64,000 nucleotides of DNA from assembly GCA_019638595.1 (NCBI GenBank), contig JAHBTJ010000002.1, positions 248,001-312,000 on the forward strand, in the 5' to 3' direction. Below, piece by piece: positions 9,776 through 17,873 of the stretch. Under the pieces are notes generated by a model. It did no database searches. It saw nothing but the letters and a program-made list of their open reading frames with translations, and was not told where the DNA came from. Within the stretch, counting starts at the first letter, position 1. Every line of letters begins with the position of its first letter. Source of the DNA: Chitinophagaceae bacterium (GTDB lineage: Bacteria > Bacteroidota > Bacteroidia > Chitinophagales > Chitinophagaceae). A program made the translations under genes and the position numbers.

Positions 9776-11776
9776 ATGAAGGCTATTGCTATATACCCCT
9801 TATGTAAGCTTGTCTTTATTGCGTGTATCCTTACCTGTTATCATTCATTTTCGCAAACAAATGAAAGGAACGCGGATATATGTGTATATGGCGCTACTTC
9901 GGCAGGAGTGATAGCGGCCTATACGGCAAAGCAGGCGGGCAGGTCAGTAATACTTATTGACCCCGGCAAACATGTAGGCGGATTAACCTCCGGCGGTTTG
10001 GGATATACAGACATTGGTAACAAGTTCGTTATATCGGGCATAGCGCGTGATTTCTACCGTCGTATTGGTAAACATTATGGCAGGCTGGAACAATGGATAT
10101 TTGAACCCCATGTAGCTGAACAAACTTTTATGCAATACCTGGACGAAGCAGGTATAAAGGTTGTATTTGATCACTACCTTGTTCACGCGCAAAATGAAAG
10201 CAGCCGTATTACCGGCATCCGTTTAAGAAATACGCAAACCAGTGAAGAATTTGTAGTTACCGCTAAAATGTTCATTGATTGCAGCTACGAAGGCGACCTG
10301 ATGGCGAAAGCGGGCGTAAGCTATATAGTTGGGCGTGAAGCGAACAGCACTTACAATGAAACCTATAACGGGGTGCAATTGAGGGAAAAGCACCAGTTTC
10401 CCGATGGTGTTGACCCTTACCGTATTCCGGGTAAACCGGAAAGTGGATTACTTTGGGGCATCAGCAACGAAGTTCTGGCCGAACAGGGATCGGGAGATCA
10501 GAAAGTGCAGGCATACAATTTCAGGATATGCCTCAGCGACGATCCTTCTAACAGCGTTCCCGTTACACAGCCCGACGATTACGATGCTGCAAGGTATGAG
10601 CTGCTGTTGCGGGTAATTGAAAAAAATACAAGCCTGCCGCTGGATGCTTATCTCAAAATAGACCATATGCCCAATCGTAAAACCGATATCAATAACAATG
10701 GCGCTTTTTCAACAGATATGATCGGCATGAACTACCAATATCCCGAAGCGGATCATGCCGCACGGCAACGCATCATAAAAACACATGCGGATTATGTAAA
10801 AGGACTTCTTTATTTTATGGGAAACGATAACCGTGTTCCGGAACATTTGCGCAAGGAAATGCTACGCTGGGGATACCCCAAAGATGAGTATACGGATAAT
10901 GATTATTGGTCGCCCCAGATGTATGTAAGAGAAGCGAGAAGAATGAAAGGCGCTTATGTGATGACCCAGGCTAACTGCGAAGGGAAAGAAACAGTTACCG
11001 ACGCGGTGGGTATGGCCGCTTACACCATGGATTCTCACAACTGCCAGCGCATAGTGGTGAACGGTATGGTTAAGAATGAAGGGGATGTGCAGATCGGGGG
11101 ATTCGGTCCCTATCCCATATCGTACAAAAGCCTGGTGCCTAAAGCGGAAGAATGTAAGAACCTGCTGGTGCCTGTTTGCTTATCTGCCAGTCATATTGCT
11201 TATGGGTCTATAAGAATGGAACCTGTGTTTATGGTGCTGGCACAATCTGCAGCGCTTGCAGCAGTGGAAGCCATTAAAACAAAAAGGGCAGTACAGGATA
11301 TCAGTATTGCGAAAGTGCAAAAGCGCATGCAGGAAGATCCATTGATGGATGGAAGTGCTCCTGAAATACTGGTAGACAACGACGATCAGGCACATGTTAC
11401 CAAAAAAGGGAATTGGAGCCGGGTAACAAGAGGCGCTTATGGCAACTCCATGTTTGTAAGTGATGAGAGCGGCGCATCCGTAAGGTTTTTGCCTGGTATT
11501 GCCGTGGCAGGGAAATATCATCTTTATTTTTATCTTCCTAAAATAGAAAATGCATCCAGGGAATTGCAGGTAAAAGTATTTGACGGGAAAGATGAAAGAA
11601 CCATTACTATTTCGCCGGCCGATATGAAAGTAGAAGGACAAACTTCCGGGGAGTGGGTAGATATGGGCATGTATACGCTTGCCGGGAAAAAACCACCATA
11701 TGTGGAAGTAAGCCGGGCTAACGCGACCGGAAGTATTGTAGCCGATGCTGTTTTATTTATTAAAGAGAAAGAATAA
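9776..11776 (+). CDS. secreted FAD-dependent oxidoreductase with C-terminal golvesin/xanthan-lyase-like domain
   Basis: A 666-residue protein with a signal peptide (about 1-26) and an FAD_oxidored-type Rossmann domain. The dinucleotide fold is seen as CVYGATSAGVIAAYTA followed by an acidic strand end (LIDPGKHVGG). A HVGGLTSGGLG segment typical of this family follows. The last 140 residues or so form a separate beta domain (from about PEILVDNDDQ) like the C-terminal domain found in golvesin and some xanthan-lyase-annotated proteins, probably for carbohydrate or cell-surface binding. Substrate is unknown. Position between a sugar-isomerase-like gene and a small unknown gene on the same strand suggests one transcript. 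Confidence 0.78.
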   Translation: MKAIAIYPLCKLVFIACILTCYHSFSQTNERNADICVYGATSAGVIAAYTAKQAGRSVILIDPGKHVGGLTSGGLGYTDIGNKFVISGIARDFYRRIGKHYGRLEQWIFEPHVAEQTFMQYLDEAGIKVVFDHYLVHAQNESSRITGIRLRNTQTSEEFVVTAKMFIDCSYEGDLMAKAGVSYIVGREANSTYNETYNGVQLREKHQFPDGVDPYRIPGKPESGLLWGISNEVLAEQGSGDQKVQAYNFRICLSDDPSNSVPVTQPDDYDAARYELLLRVIEKNTSLPLDAYLKIDHMPNRKTDINNNGAFSTDMIGMNYQYPEADHAARQRIIKTHADYVKGLLYFMGNDNRVPEHLRKEMLRWGYPKDEYTDNDYWSPQMYVREARRMKGAYVMTQANCEGKETVTDAVGMAAYTMDSHNCQRIVVNGMVKNEGDVQIGGFGPYPISYKSLVPKAEECKNLLVPVCLSASHIAYGSIRMEPVFMVLAQSAALAAVEAIKTKRAVQDISIAKVQKRMQEDPLMDGSAPEILVDNDDQAHVTKKGNWSRVTRGAYGNSMFVSDESGASVRFLPGIAVAGKYHLYFYLPKIENASRELQVKVFDGKDERTITISPADMKVEGQTSGEWVDMGMYTLAGKKPPYVEVSRANATGSIVADAVLFIKEKE

Positions 11777-11788
11777 CCCCTTAGCGTA

Positions 11789-12217
11789 ATGTTACAAAGA
11801 AAGAAACCGGAGGTAGATGTTGTACTTGATATTCTTAAAGCTGTGGCGGAAGCCCGGCCCGATTCTTCATTTATAAAAAGCTTGCTGTTTCAATACCAGG
11901 AGCGTGGCGGGCTCAGCAAAAAACAACTGGAAGGATTGTATCATAAATCGGTGAAAGTAGGCAGCATTCCTGAAAGTAAGCTCACCACGCTGGAAGCCAT
12001 CATTAAAAAGAAACCTACACGCTATAAATCACAAGCTCCTGCGCCCACTCCTTTATACACAAAAGACGAAGCTTCGGGAAAATTAATTGAAAGTATTCTT
12101 TCAAAATATCCGCAGCACAAACGCGTTTTGTTTTTAAAAGCCAAATACGACAATAACGAAACATTGTCGCCGGCAGAGATCAGCGAATTACAGAAATTCA
12201 GCAAACTGCTTAAATGA
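11789..12217 (+). CDS. small conserved-looking protein of unknown function with an internal duplication
   Basis: A 142-residue, Lys-rich, probably all-helical cytoplasmic protein with no signal peptide or membrane segment. It starts 12 bp after the oxidoreductase stop codon, so it is probably cotranscribed with it. Two segments look alike: about residues 28-54 (FIKSLLFQYQERGGLSKKQL) and about 111-140 (VLFLKAKYDNNETLSPAEI), each an aliphatic helix, then a polar turn with LS, then a Glu/Lys helix. A Pro-rich linker (APAPTP) separates the halves. No function can be assigned. Confidence 0.65.
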   Translation: MLQRKKPEVDVVLDILKAVAEARPDSSFIKSLLFQYQERGGLSKKQLEGLYHKSVKVGSIPESKLTTLEAIIKKKPTRYKSQAPAPTPLYTKDEASGKLIESILSKYPQHKRVLFLKAKYDNNETLSPAEISELQKFSKLLK

Positions 12218-12465
12218 TTAAGTGTTTGCGTAAGAGTGATTCAACTACAGTGTTCGTGTTGGTTCGGTGCCAATGACATGTTTGCAACAAGCCGATAGTC
12301 AATTGTAATCCCGACCGAAGGGAGATATCCCATGACGATGCGGGAGACCTCTCATTCCACTGCGTTCCATTCGAGGTGACGATAACAGGTGCGCCATCGC
12401 CATGACGGAAAGAGATTGATCGTGTTGATACTTGGCTTATAAAACTCCTCCTGTTAACTGAATAC

Positions 12466-14628
12466 CTACTGCTTTACGAGCTTAAGCTCGCTGATGATAT
12501 TGGCAGCTCCACCCAGTTTGTCAATACACCATAGCACATACCGGATATCCACGCAAATAGTACGGTTCATATCCTTGTCGAAAGCAAGCTTGTGGCTCAG
12601 CGCTTCATAATTGCCGTCGAAGGCAAGCCCTATCAGGTTGCCGGTTCCATCAATTACCGGAGAACCTGAATTTCCGCCTGTTATATCATTATTGGTAATA
12701 AAGCAAACTACCAGGTCGTTTACATGTTTATCAATATACTGTCCAAAATCTTTTTTCTTTGCCAGCTCAACCAGCTTCGCGGGCAGGTCAAACTCATAAT
12801 CTCCCGGCACATACTTTTCTAATACGCCCTTCATCGTACATACGTAATCGTACTTCACTGCATCGCGCGGTGTATAGCTTTTTACACTGCCATAGCTTAC
12901 ACGCATGGTAAAAGTAGCGTCGGGATACATTTTCCGCTTCGGATCCATTTGCATGATTCCCTTCAGGTATAGTCTGCCCAGGTCGTTGTTTTTTAAAACA
13001 AACTGCTGGAAAAAAGGATCGTATTTACCGGTATAGTTTTTTACAAATCCACCCGCGTATATGTAAGCAGGATCGTTTTGCAATGTGGCGGCGTTTGGCC
13101 TGGCAACGAACGCCTGCCACTTGGCATCGTTTAAAAGCATGCTGTTGCTGAAAACCGCTGCCGCCCATTTGTTATAGGTTTCGGCTTCTTTTACATCTCC
13201 ATAAGCAGAACGGATGCTCTCATAAAAGCCGATAGGGTGCTGGTTCTTATCAATATCGTTGTAAAACATGCGGCAGGTAGCTGCCAGTATCTGTTGATCT
13301 GACACTTTATTCTCAGCATCAAGAAAGTTCTTCCTGGCGGCGTCAGCGGCTTCCAGTCCCTGTTTTACTACCGTCGCGTCTACGCCCTGCTTCAGCATAT
13401 CGCTTTCCAGCTTTACGAGCGTTGCGGTAAACTTTGCCAATTGCGAACCCAATATACCTTCATTTAAATACACACGGTGCTTTGCATAAGGCTTCCACGC
13501 GCTGTATACCTTAGACCATTCGGTAAAAATGTTCTCAAATTCCGGTTTTCCTTTAGCCCATTGAATGAACTTATTTTCCTCCTCCTGCTTCTTTTCATAG
13601 ATACGGTATTTAAGCAGTTGCTTTGTTTCGCCATCGTAAAACTTCCAGTAGTTGGCAACCCCTGCATACATGGAAGCCAGCTTCAGCTTAACTTCCGGAT
13701 CTTTTTTCATTTCCCCGAACATGGCTTTTAAACGCACATCCCTGAGATTGACGAGTGAAGGGTTATTGATTTCTGTGGCTAACTGTATACCGTACGACGA
13801 TTCATAACGGTTAGTGCTACCCGGGTAACCGAATATCATAGCGTAGTCGCCGTCTTTATATCCCTTGATAGAAACAGGAAGAAAATATTTGGGCTTGAGT
13901 GGCACATTGCCTTCAGCATATGCGGAAGGATTGCCGTCTTTACCGGCATATACCCTGAAAACAGAAAAATCACCGGTATGCCTGGGCCATTCCCAGTTGT
14001 CTGTATCGCCGCCAAACTTGCCAATGCTTTCGGGTGGTGTACCTACCAGCCGTATATCCGTATATCGCTGGTATACAAAAACGAGGAACTGGTTGCCTTT
14101 AAATAAAGGACTGACCCGTGCCTCTATATTTTTTGAAACGTCGGAATATTTTTGATTCAGCGTGGCGATCAGCTCAGATTGTTTCTTCGCACGTTCATCT
14201 GCAGAAAGCCCATCAAGAGCCGGGCTTATTTCTTCGCTCACATCTTCTATCTTCAGGAGGAACTGTACGCTCAGTCCCCTGGCAGGAATTTCCTGCGACT
14301 TATTATACGCCCAAAAGCCATCGCGCAGGTAATTATGCTCAACAGAACTTGCTGTGGCAATGGCATCGTACCCGCAGTGATGGTTCGTAAAGATCAATCC
14401 TTCATTGCTTACAATTTCGCCGGTACAACCGCCTCCAAAAATAACTATGGCATCCTTTACAGAAGCTTTGTTGATATCGTACAGTTGTGCGGGGGTGAGC
14501 TTTAAACCTCGTTTCACCATATCGGCATATACCTGCTGGCCCAGCAAAAGCGGTAACCACATTCCTTCGTCTGCATACGATTTGCAAACAGAAATGAACA
14601 ACAGCAACGTAGCGAAAAGTCTTTTCAT
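12466..14628 (-). CDS. S46 family dipeptidyl-peptidase, DPP7-like
   Basis: A 720-residue exported serine peptidase of family S46, which removes dipeptides from peptide N-termini in the periplasm. A signal peptide spans about residues 1-19 from the Met at 14628; the upstream Met at 14646 would only add six polar residues. The catalytic His is in TNHHCGYD (about residue 84), the Asp region is DNWEWPRHTGDF, and the Ser is in GGNSGSPV (about residue 653). The residue 18 positions after the catalytic Ser is Gly (FDGNYE), the position that is Gly in DPP7 and Arg in DPP11, so a hydrophobic rather than acidic P1 preference is expected. It stands alone, with a 960-bp repeat-rich gap upstream. Confidence 0.9.
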   Translation of the reverse strand: MKRLFATLLLFISVCKSYADEGMWLPLLLGQQVYADMVKRGLKLTPAQLYDINKASVKDAIVIFGGGCTGEIVSNEGLIFTNHHCGYDAIATASSVEHNYLRDGFWAYNKSQEIPARGLSVQFLLKIEDVSEEISPALDGLSADERAKKQSELIATLNQKYSDVSKNIEARVSPLFKGNQFLVFVYQRYTDIRLVGTPPESIGKFGGDTDNWEWPRHTGDFSVFRVYAGKDGNPSAYAEGNVPLKPKYFLPVSIKGYKDGDYAMIFGYPGSTNRYESSYGIQLATEINNPSLVNLRDVRLKAMFGEMKKDPEVKLKLASMYAGVANYWKFYDGETKQLLKYRIYEKKQEEENKFIQWAKGKPEFENIFTEWSKVYSAWKPYAKHRVYLNEGILGSQLAKFTATLVKLESDMLKQGVDATVVKQGLEAADAARKNFLDAENKVSDQQILAATCRMFYNDIDKNQHPIGFYESIRSAYGDVKEAETYNKWAAAVFSNSMLLNDAKWQAFVARPNAATLQNDPAYIYAGGFVKNYTGKYDPFFQQFVLKNNDLGRLYLKGIMQMDPKRKMYPDATFTMRVSYGSVKSYTPRDAVKYDYVCTMKGVLEKYVPGDYEFDLPAKLVELAKKKDFGQYIDKHVNDLVVCFITNNDITGGNSGSPVIDGTGNLIGLAFDGNYEALSHKLAFDKDMNRTICVDIRYVLWCIDKLGGAANIISELKLVKQ

Positions 14629-14937
14629 AGCGCTTAAATTTTGCATAACAAACCTATGTAAAAATTAAAAGCAAACAACAGGTACATTCCCTGGGATTTC
14701 GCTTTTAAAGTAATGTTATGCTACAAAGGTAATGTCGTTCGTTCGGGTTCGGAATAAATGGTTGCTTTTCCGTCATTATAAGTTACCAATTAGGCGGGGC
14801 CTCCATCATTGTGGCGTGACAAGTTGCATTTGTTTGTTACAGCTTTCTGATTTGTAAGTATCCTAAGTCGGCTAAGTTATCAGCAAATGCATCAGGGCTC
14901 TGTTGCTGAATTCACAGTAGTACTAAAGCTTCATCAG

Positions 14938-15295
14938 TCCCGCTTTGCGCATAGGCGTCAATTTAAGCCTGATCACTTTATATGAAGGGTAGCCCGCCGC
15001 GGCGGGCAAATAAAACGTCCGGCATTCTTTTTACAAACAGGTAGCCGCTATGCGGCATATTGCAGATACGTAACCAGGGGGGAATGAAATACGCTTAGTC
15101 AGTTACTCTACTGTATAAAATGCTGTTGGGCATATCGGATTTGCTGTGCCATCGGCACCCCGTTTGTAGACAAAAAGGATAATTTTCAATAATGCGCCAT
15201 AGGCGCTACCCTGGTTATATCAAAAAGATACCACACGGGCACATATTGGGAGGTTCATATTTTTTAAGTTGACGCCTATGCGCAAGGCGGGGCGA
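14938..15295. repeat. long palindromic intergenic element, copy B, with terminal inverted repeats
   Basis: The interior (about 14960-15245) is the reverse complement of the element at 1001-1290; for example the stretch around GTAACCAGGGGGGAATGAAATACGC matches copy A read on the other strand. This copy is flanked by near-perfect inverted ends: CCCGCTTTGCGCATAGGCGT from 14939 and its partner ending at about 15293 (GACGCCTATGCGCAAGGCGG), giving a MITE-like unit of about 355 bp. Copy A lacks these outer ends. No ORF or target-site duplication is evident by eye. Confidence 0.75.
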
Positions 15296-15393
15296 AATCG
15301 GCCGTAGTCCCTGCCCCCGTCCATACCGGCACGGGCGAACGTCCGGCAGGCGGGGATTTCGGGCGCTTGCCCGACTGGTCATTCAGGCGGGGC

Positions 15394-15431
15394 TTTTTGG
15401 TTACTTTTTTCCGCAAAAAAGTAACCAAAAA
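15394..15431. repeat. perfect TTTTTGGTTACTTTTTT hairpin
   Basis: A 17-bp arm (15394-15410), a 4-nt loop CCGC, and a perfect complementary arm (15415-15431). The T-rich arms could let it act as a terminator on either strand, but it lies about 160 bp upstream of nothing but its own flanks on the plus strand and about 180 bp downstream of the minus-strand oligopeptidase end side is not adjacent, so a repeat role is more likely. Similar TTTTGGTTAC...GTAACCAAAA palindromes are common in Bacteroidota genomes (general knowledge). Confidence 0.75.
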
Positions 15432-15609
15432 AAGCGGAGGGATTGTAGTTGAAAGGAAAACTGAGTTTGAATATGTCATTGGCATTGAGCCAATACGAAC
15501 ATTATATTTAAATCGCTCTTACGCGAAAGAGCACTCTTTTCACCGAAGGTAAACCTGCTCACTGAAAGTAAGTTTGTTTTGCTTTTGTACTATTGTTCAT
15601 CTTTTACAT

Positions 15610-17769
15610 TCACTCTGTAATACCTTCTAATGAAAACATAAATGCATATACTAACGCGATATCTTTTAAATAATCAAACCTTCCAGAAGCTCCTCCATGA
15701 CCAAAGCTCATATTGGTATGCAGCAATAAAATATTGTTGCCGGTTTTCATAGCACGCAGCTTTGCTACCCATTTAGCCGGTTCAAAATATTGCACCTGGC
15801 TGTCATGCAGGCCTGTTGTTACCAGTATATTCGGATAGTTTTTCTTTTCAACATTTTCATACGGCGAATACGATCGCATATAGTCATATGCTCCTTTATT
15901 GTCGGGGTTTCCCCATTCATCATATTCATTGGTGGTAAGGGGTATCGTGGGGTCCAACATTGTATTTACAACATCTACAAAAGGCACTTCCGCTATTATG
16001 CCATTCCAAAGACCAGGCGCCATATTAGCTACAGCACCCATCAGCAAACCGCCGGCGCTTCCACCTTCCGCGTACAGATGGTTTTTTGAAGTATACTTTT
16101 GGTCAATTAAATATTGCCCGCAATCTATAAAGTCGGTAAACGTATTTTTTTTCTTCATCATTTTACCATCTTCGTACCACTGCCTGCCCATTTCCTGCCC
16201 GCCCCGTATATGCGCTATGGCAAACACAAAGCCGCGATTCAGTAAGCTGAGCCGGTTCGTGCTGAAGGCGGCATCTATGCTATGCCCGTACGATCCGTAC
16301 GCGTACAAAAGAAGCGGGGCTGAACCATCTTTTATATACCCTTTTTTGTAAACAAGCGAAATGGGAATTGTTGTTCCGTCCTTAGCGGTTGCGTACAACC
16401 TTTCAGATACATATTCTTTTGGATTATAGCCGCCCACTACTTCCTGCTGTTTCATCAACGCTTTTTCTTTGGTATCCATATCATAATCGTATACCGAATT
16501 AGGTGTAGTAAGCGATGTATAATTATACCTGAGCGTATTTGTATTGAACTCAGGGTTGGCTGCTGTTCCTGCAGCGTAAGCGGGTTCGCCAAAATCAATA
16601 TAATGCTCTTCACCTGAAGACAGTTTTCGTATCCTGAACTGAACAAGCCCGTTTTTTCTTTCTGTAATAACCAACCGGTCTTTAAATACATCCAGATTTT
16701 CCAACAATACATCCGCCCTGTGAGGAATTACTTCCTTCCATTCATTGCTACCTGTTTTATTCAATCCACATTCCATCAACCGGAAGTTTTTAGCATCCAT
16801 ATTCGTGATAATATAAAACTTATCGCCGAGGTGATCCACGCTGTACAGCACTTCTTTCATACGGGGCTGAAATATTTTAAATACAGCTTCAGGTTCCGAA
16901 GACCGTATAAACCGCATTTCGGTAGAAAGGGTAGCGCTTGAATAAATGAATATGAACTTACCGGATTTCGTTTTATCAATACCTATATAGTTTGAAGGGT
17001 CTTTCTCCTCGTATACGGTTACATCAGTTGAAGCATCTGTACCAAGCTGGTGGCGTTTTATTTTTTCCGATAACAGGGTTACCGGGTTGTTCTGCGTGTA
17101 GAATAAAGTTTTGTTATCGCTTGCCCATTCAGATTCGCCACCGGTTCCCCGGATCATATCCATATATATTTCCCCCGTTTCAAGATTTTTTATATGAATA
17201 GTATACTGGCGGCGAGAAACCGTATCTACTCCAAAAGCCAACAGCTTATTATCCTCGCTTATATTAAAACCCGTTGCCGAATAATAAGCATGTTCCTTTG
17301 CCATTTCGTCTACATCCAGCAATATTTCTTCCGGTGCATCAAGGTTGCCTTTTTTCCTGCAATACTTATAATATTCTTTGCCATCTTCGGTACGGCTATA
17401 ATAGTAATAACCGTTTTTGTATACCGGAACAGATTCATCCTTTTCCTTTATCCGGCTCTTCATTTCGTTGTATAACTTTTCCCTGAGCGTCTTTGTTCCG
17501 CTCATCATAGTATCTGTATACGCATTTTCTTCTTCCAGGTATTTTATTACTTTGACACTGTCCGGGCCTTTTTTAAAATAATCGTTCAGCCAGTAATAAT
17601 TATCGGTAACGGAATCGTTATGCAAAACGCGTACATGAGGCTTTATTTCAGCAACAGGAGGATTTACTTCCCCGGGCCACAGGTTGTTCATTTGTTTGGA
17701 GGTTTGTGTATTGCAGGCAACAATAGAGAATGCTGCACAAGATAGTATGAGAGCGACCGGTGATTTCAT
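15610..17769 (-). CDS. ptrB: oligopeptidase B-like S9A prolyl oligopeptidase family lipoprotein
   Basis: A 719-residue S9 serine peptidase with an N-terminal beta-propeller and a C-terminal alpha/beta-hydrolase domain. Catalytic residues are visible: Ser in GGSAGGLLMG, Asp in TGLHDSQV and His in SFGHGGASGR. Overall pattern, including the PPVAEIKPH and YYWLNDYF segments near the N-terminus, fits oligopeptidase B, which cuts short peptides after basic residues. The N-terminus has a lipoprotein-type signal (FSIVAC, Cys about 19), so it is probably membrane-anchored in the periplasm rather than cytoplasmic like the E. coli enzyme. With the S46 peptidase next door it fits periplasmic peptide breakdown. 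The gene symbol is by family only. Confidence 0.85.
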   Translation of the reverse strand: MKSPVALILSCAAFSIVACNTQTSKQMNNLWPGEVNPPVAEIKPHVRVLHNDSVTDNYYWLNDYFKKGPDSVKVIKYLEEENAYTDTMMSGTKTLREKLYNEMKSRIKEKDESVPVYKNGYYYYSRTEDGKEYYKYCRKKGNLDAPEEILLDVDEMAKEHAYYSATGFNISEDNKLLAFGVDTVSRRQYTIHIKNLETGEIYMDMIRGTGGESEWASDNKTLFYTQNNPVTLLSEKIKRHQLGTDASTDVTVYEEKDPSNYIGIDKTKSGKFIFIYSSATLSTEMRFIRSSEPEAVFKIFQPRMKEVLYSVDHLGDKFYIITNMDAKNFRLMECGLNKTGSNEWKEVIPHRADVLLENLDVFKDRLVITERKNGLVQFRIRKLSSGEEHYIDFGEPAYAAGTAANPEFNTNTLRYNYTSLTTPNSVYDYDMDTKEKALMKQQEVVGGYNPKEYVSERLYATAKDGTTIPISLVYKKGYIKDGSAPLLLYAYGSYGHSIDAAFSTNRLSLLNRGFVFAIAHIRGGQEMGRQWYEDGKMMKKKNTFTDFIDCGQYLIDQKYTSKNHLYAEGGSAGGLLMGAVANMAPGLWNGIIAEVPFVDVVNTMLDPTIPLTTNEYDEWGNPDNKGAYDYMRSYSPYENVEKKNYPNILVTTGLHDSQVQYFEPAKWVAKLRAMKTGNNILLLHTNMSFGHGGASGRFDYLKDIALVYAFMFSLEGITE

Positions 17770-17873
17770 AACAACAGATAAAGATTAGTATAATAAAGAA
17801 TAAACATCATCGCGGGCTATTTCCCTGCAGCGTAAGTTGCAGTATAGCGTTCTTATGATCCGGCAGGGGCTGT

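Larger units (their letters stand above)
14629..15609. other. long noncoding gap with several repeats
   Basis: A gap of about 980 bp between two minus-strand peptidase genes. The first 300 bp (upstream region of the S46 gene) show no recognisable feature. From 14938 to 15295 lies a repeat element with terminal inverted repeats. From 15394 to 15431 lies a perfect hairpin. Short open frames across these palindromes have no family resemblance and are not called. No tRNA or transposase remnant is recognisable. Confidence 0.7.

Noticed and set aside
15367-15552. 61-residue open frame through the GGTTAC hairpin
   Set aside because: The frame passes through a perfect hairpin repeat; the encoded peptide has Phe/Lys runs caused by the palindrome.
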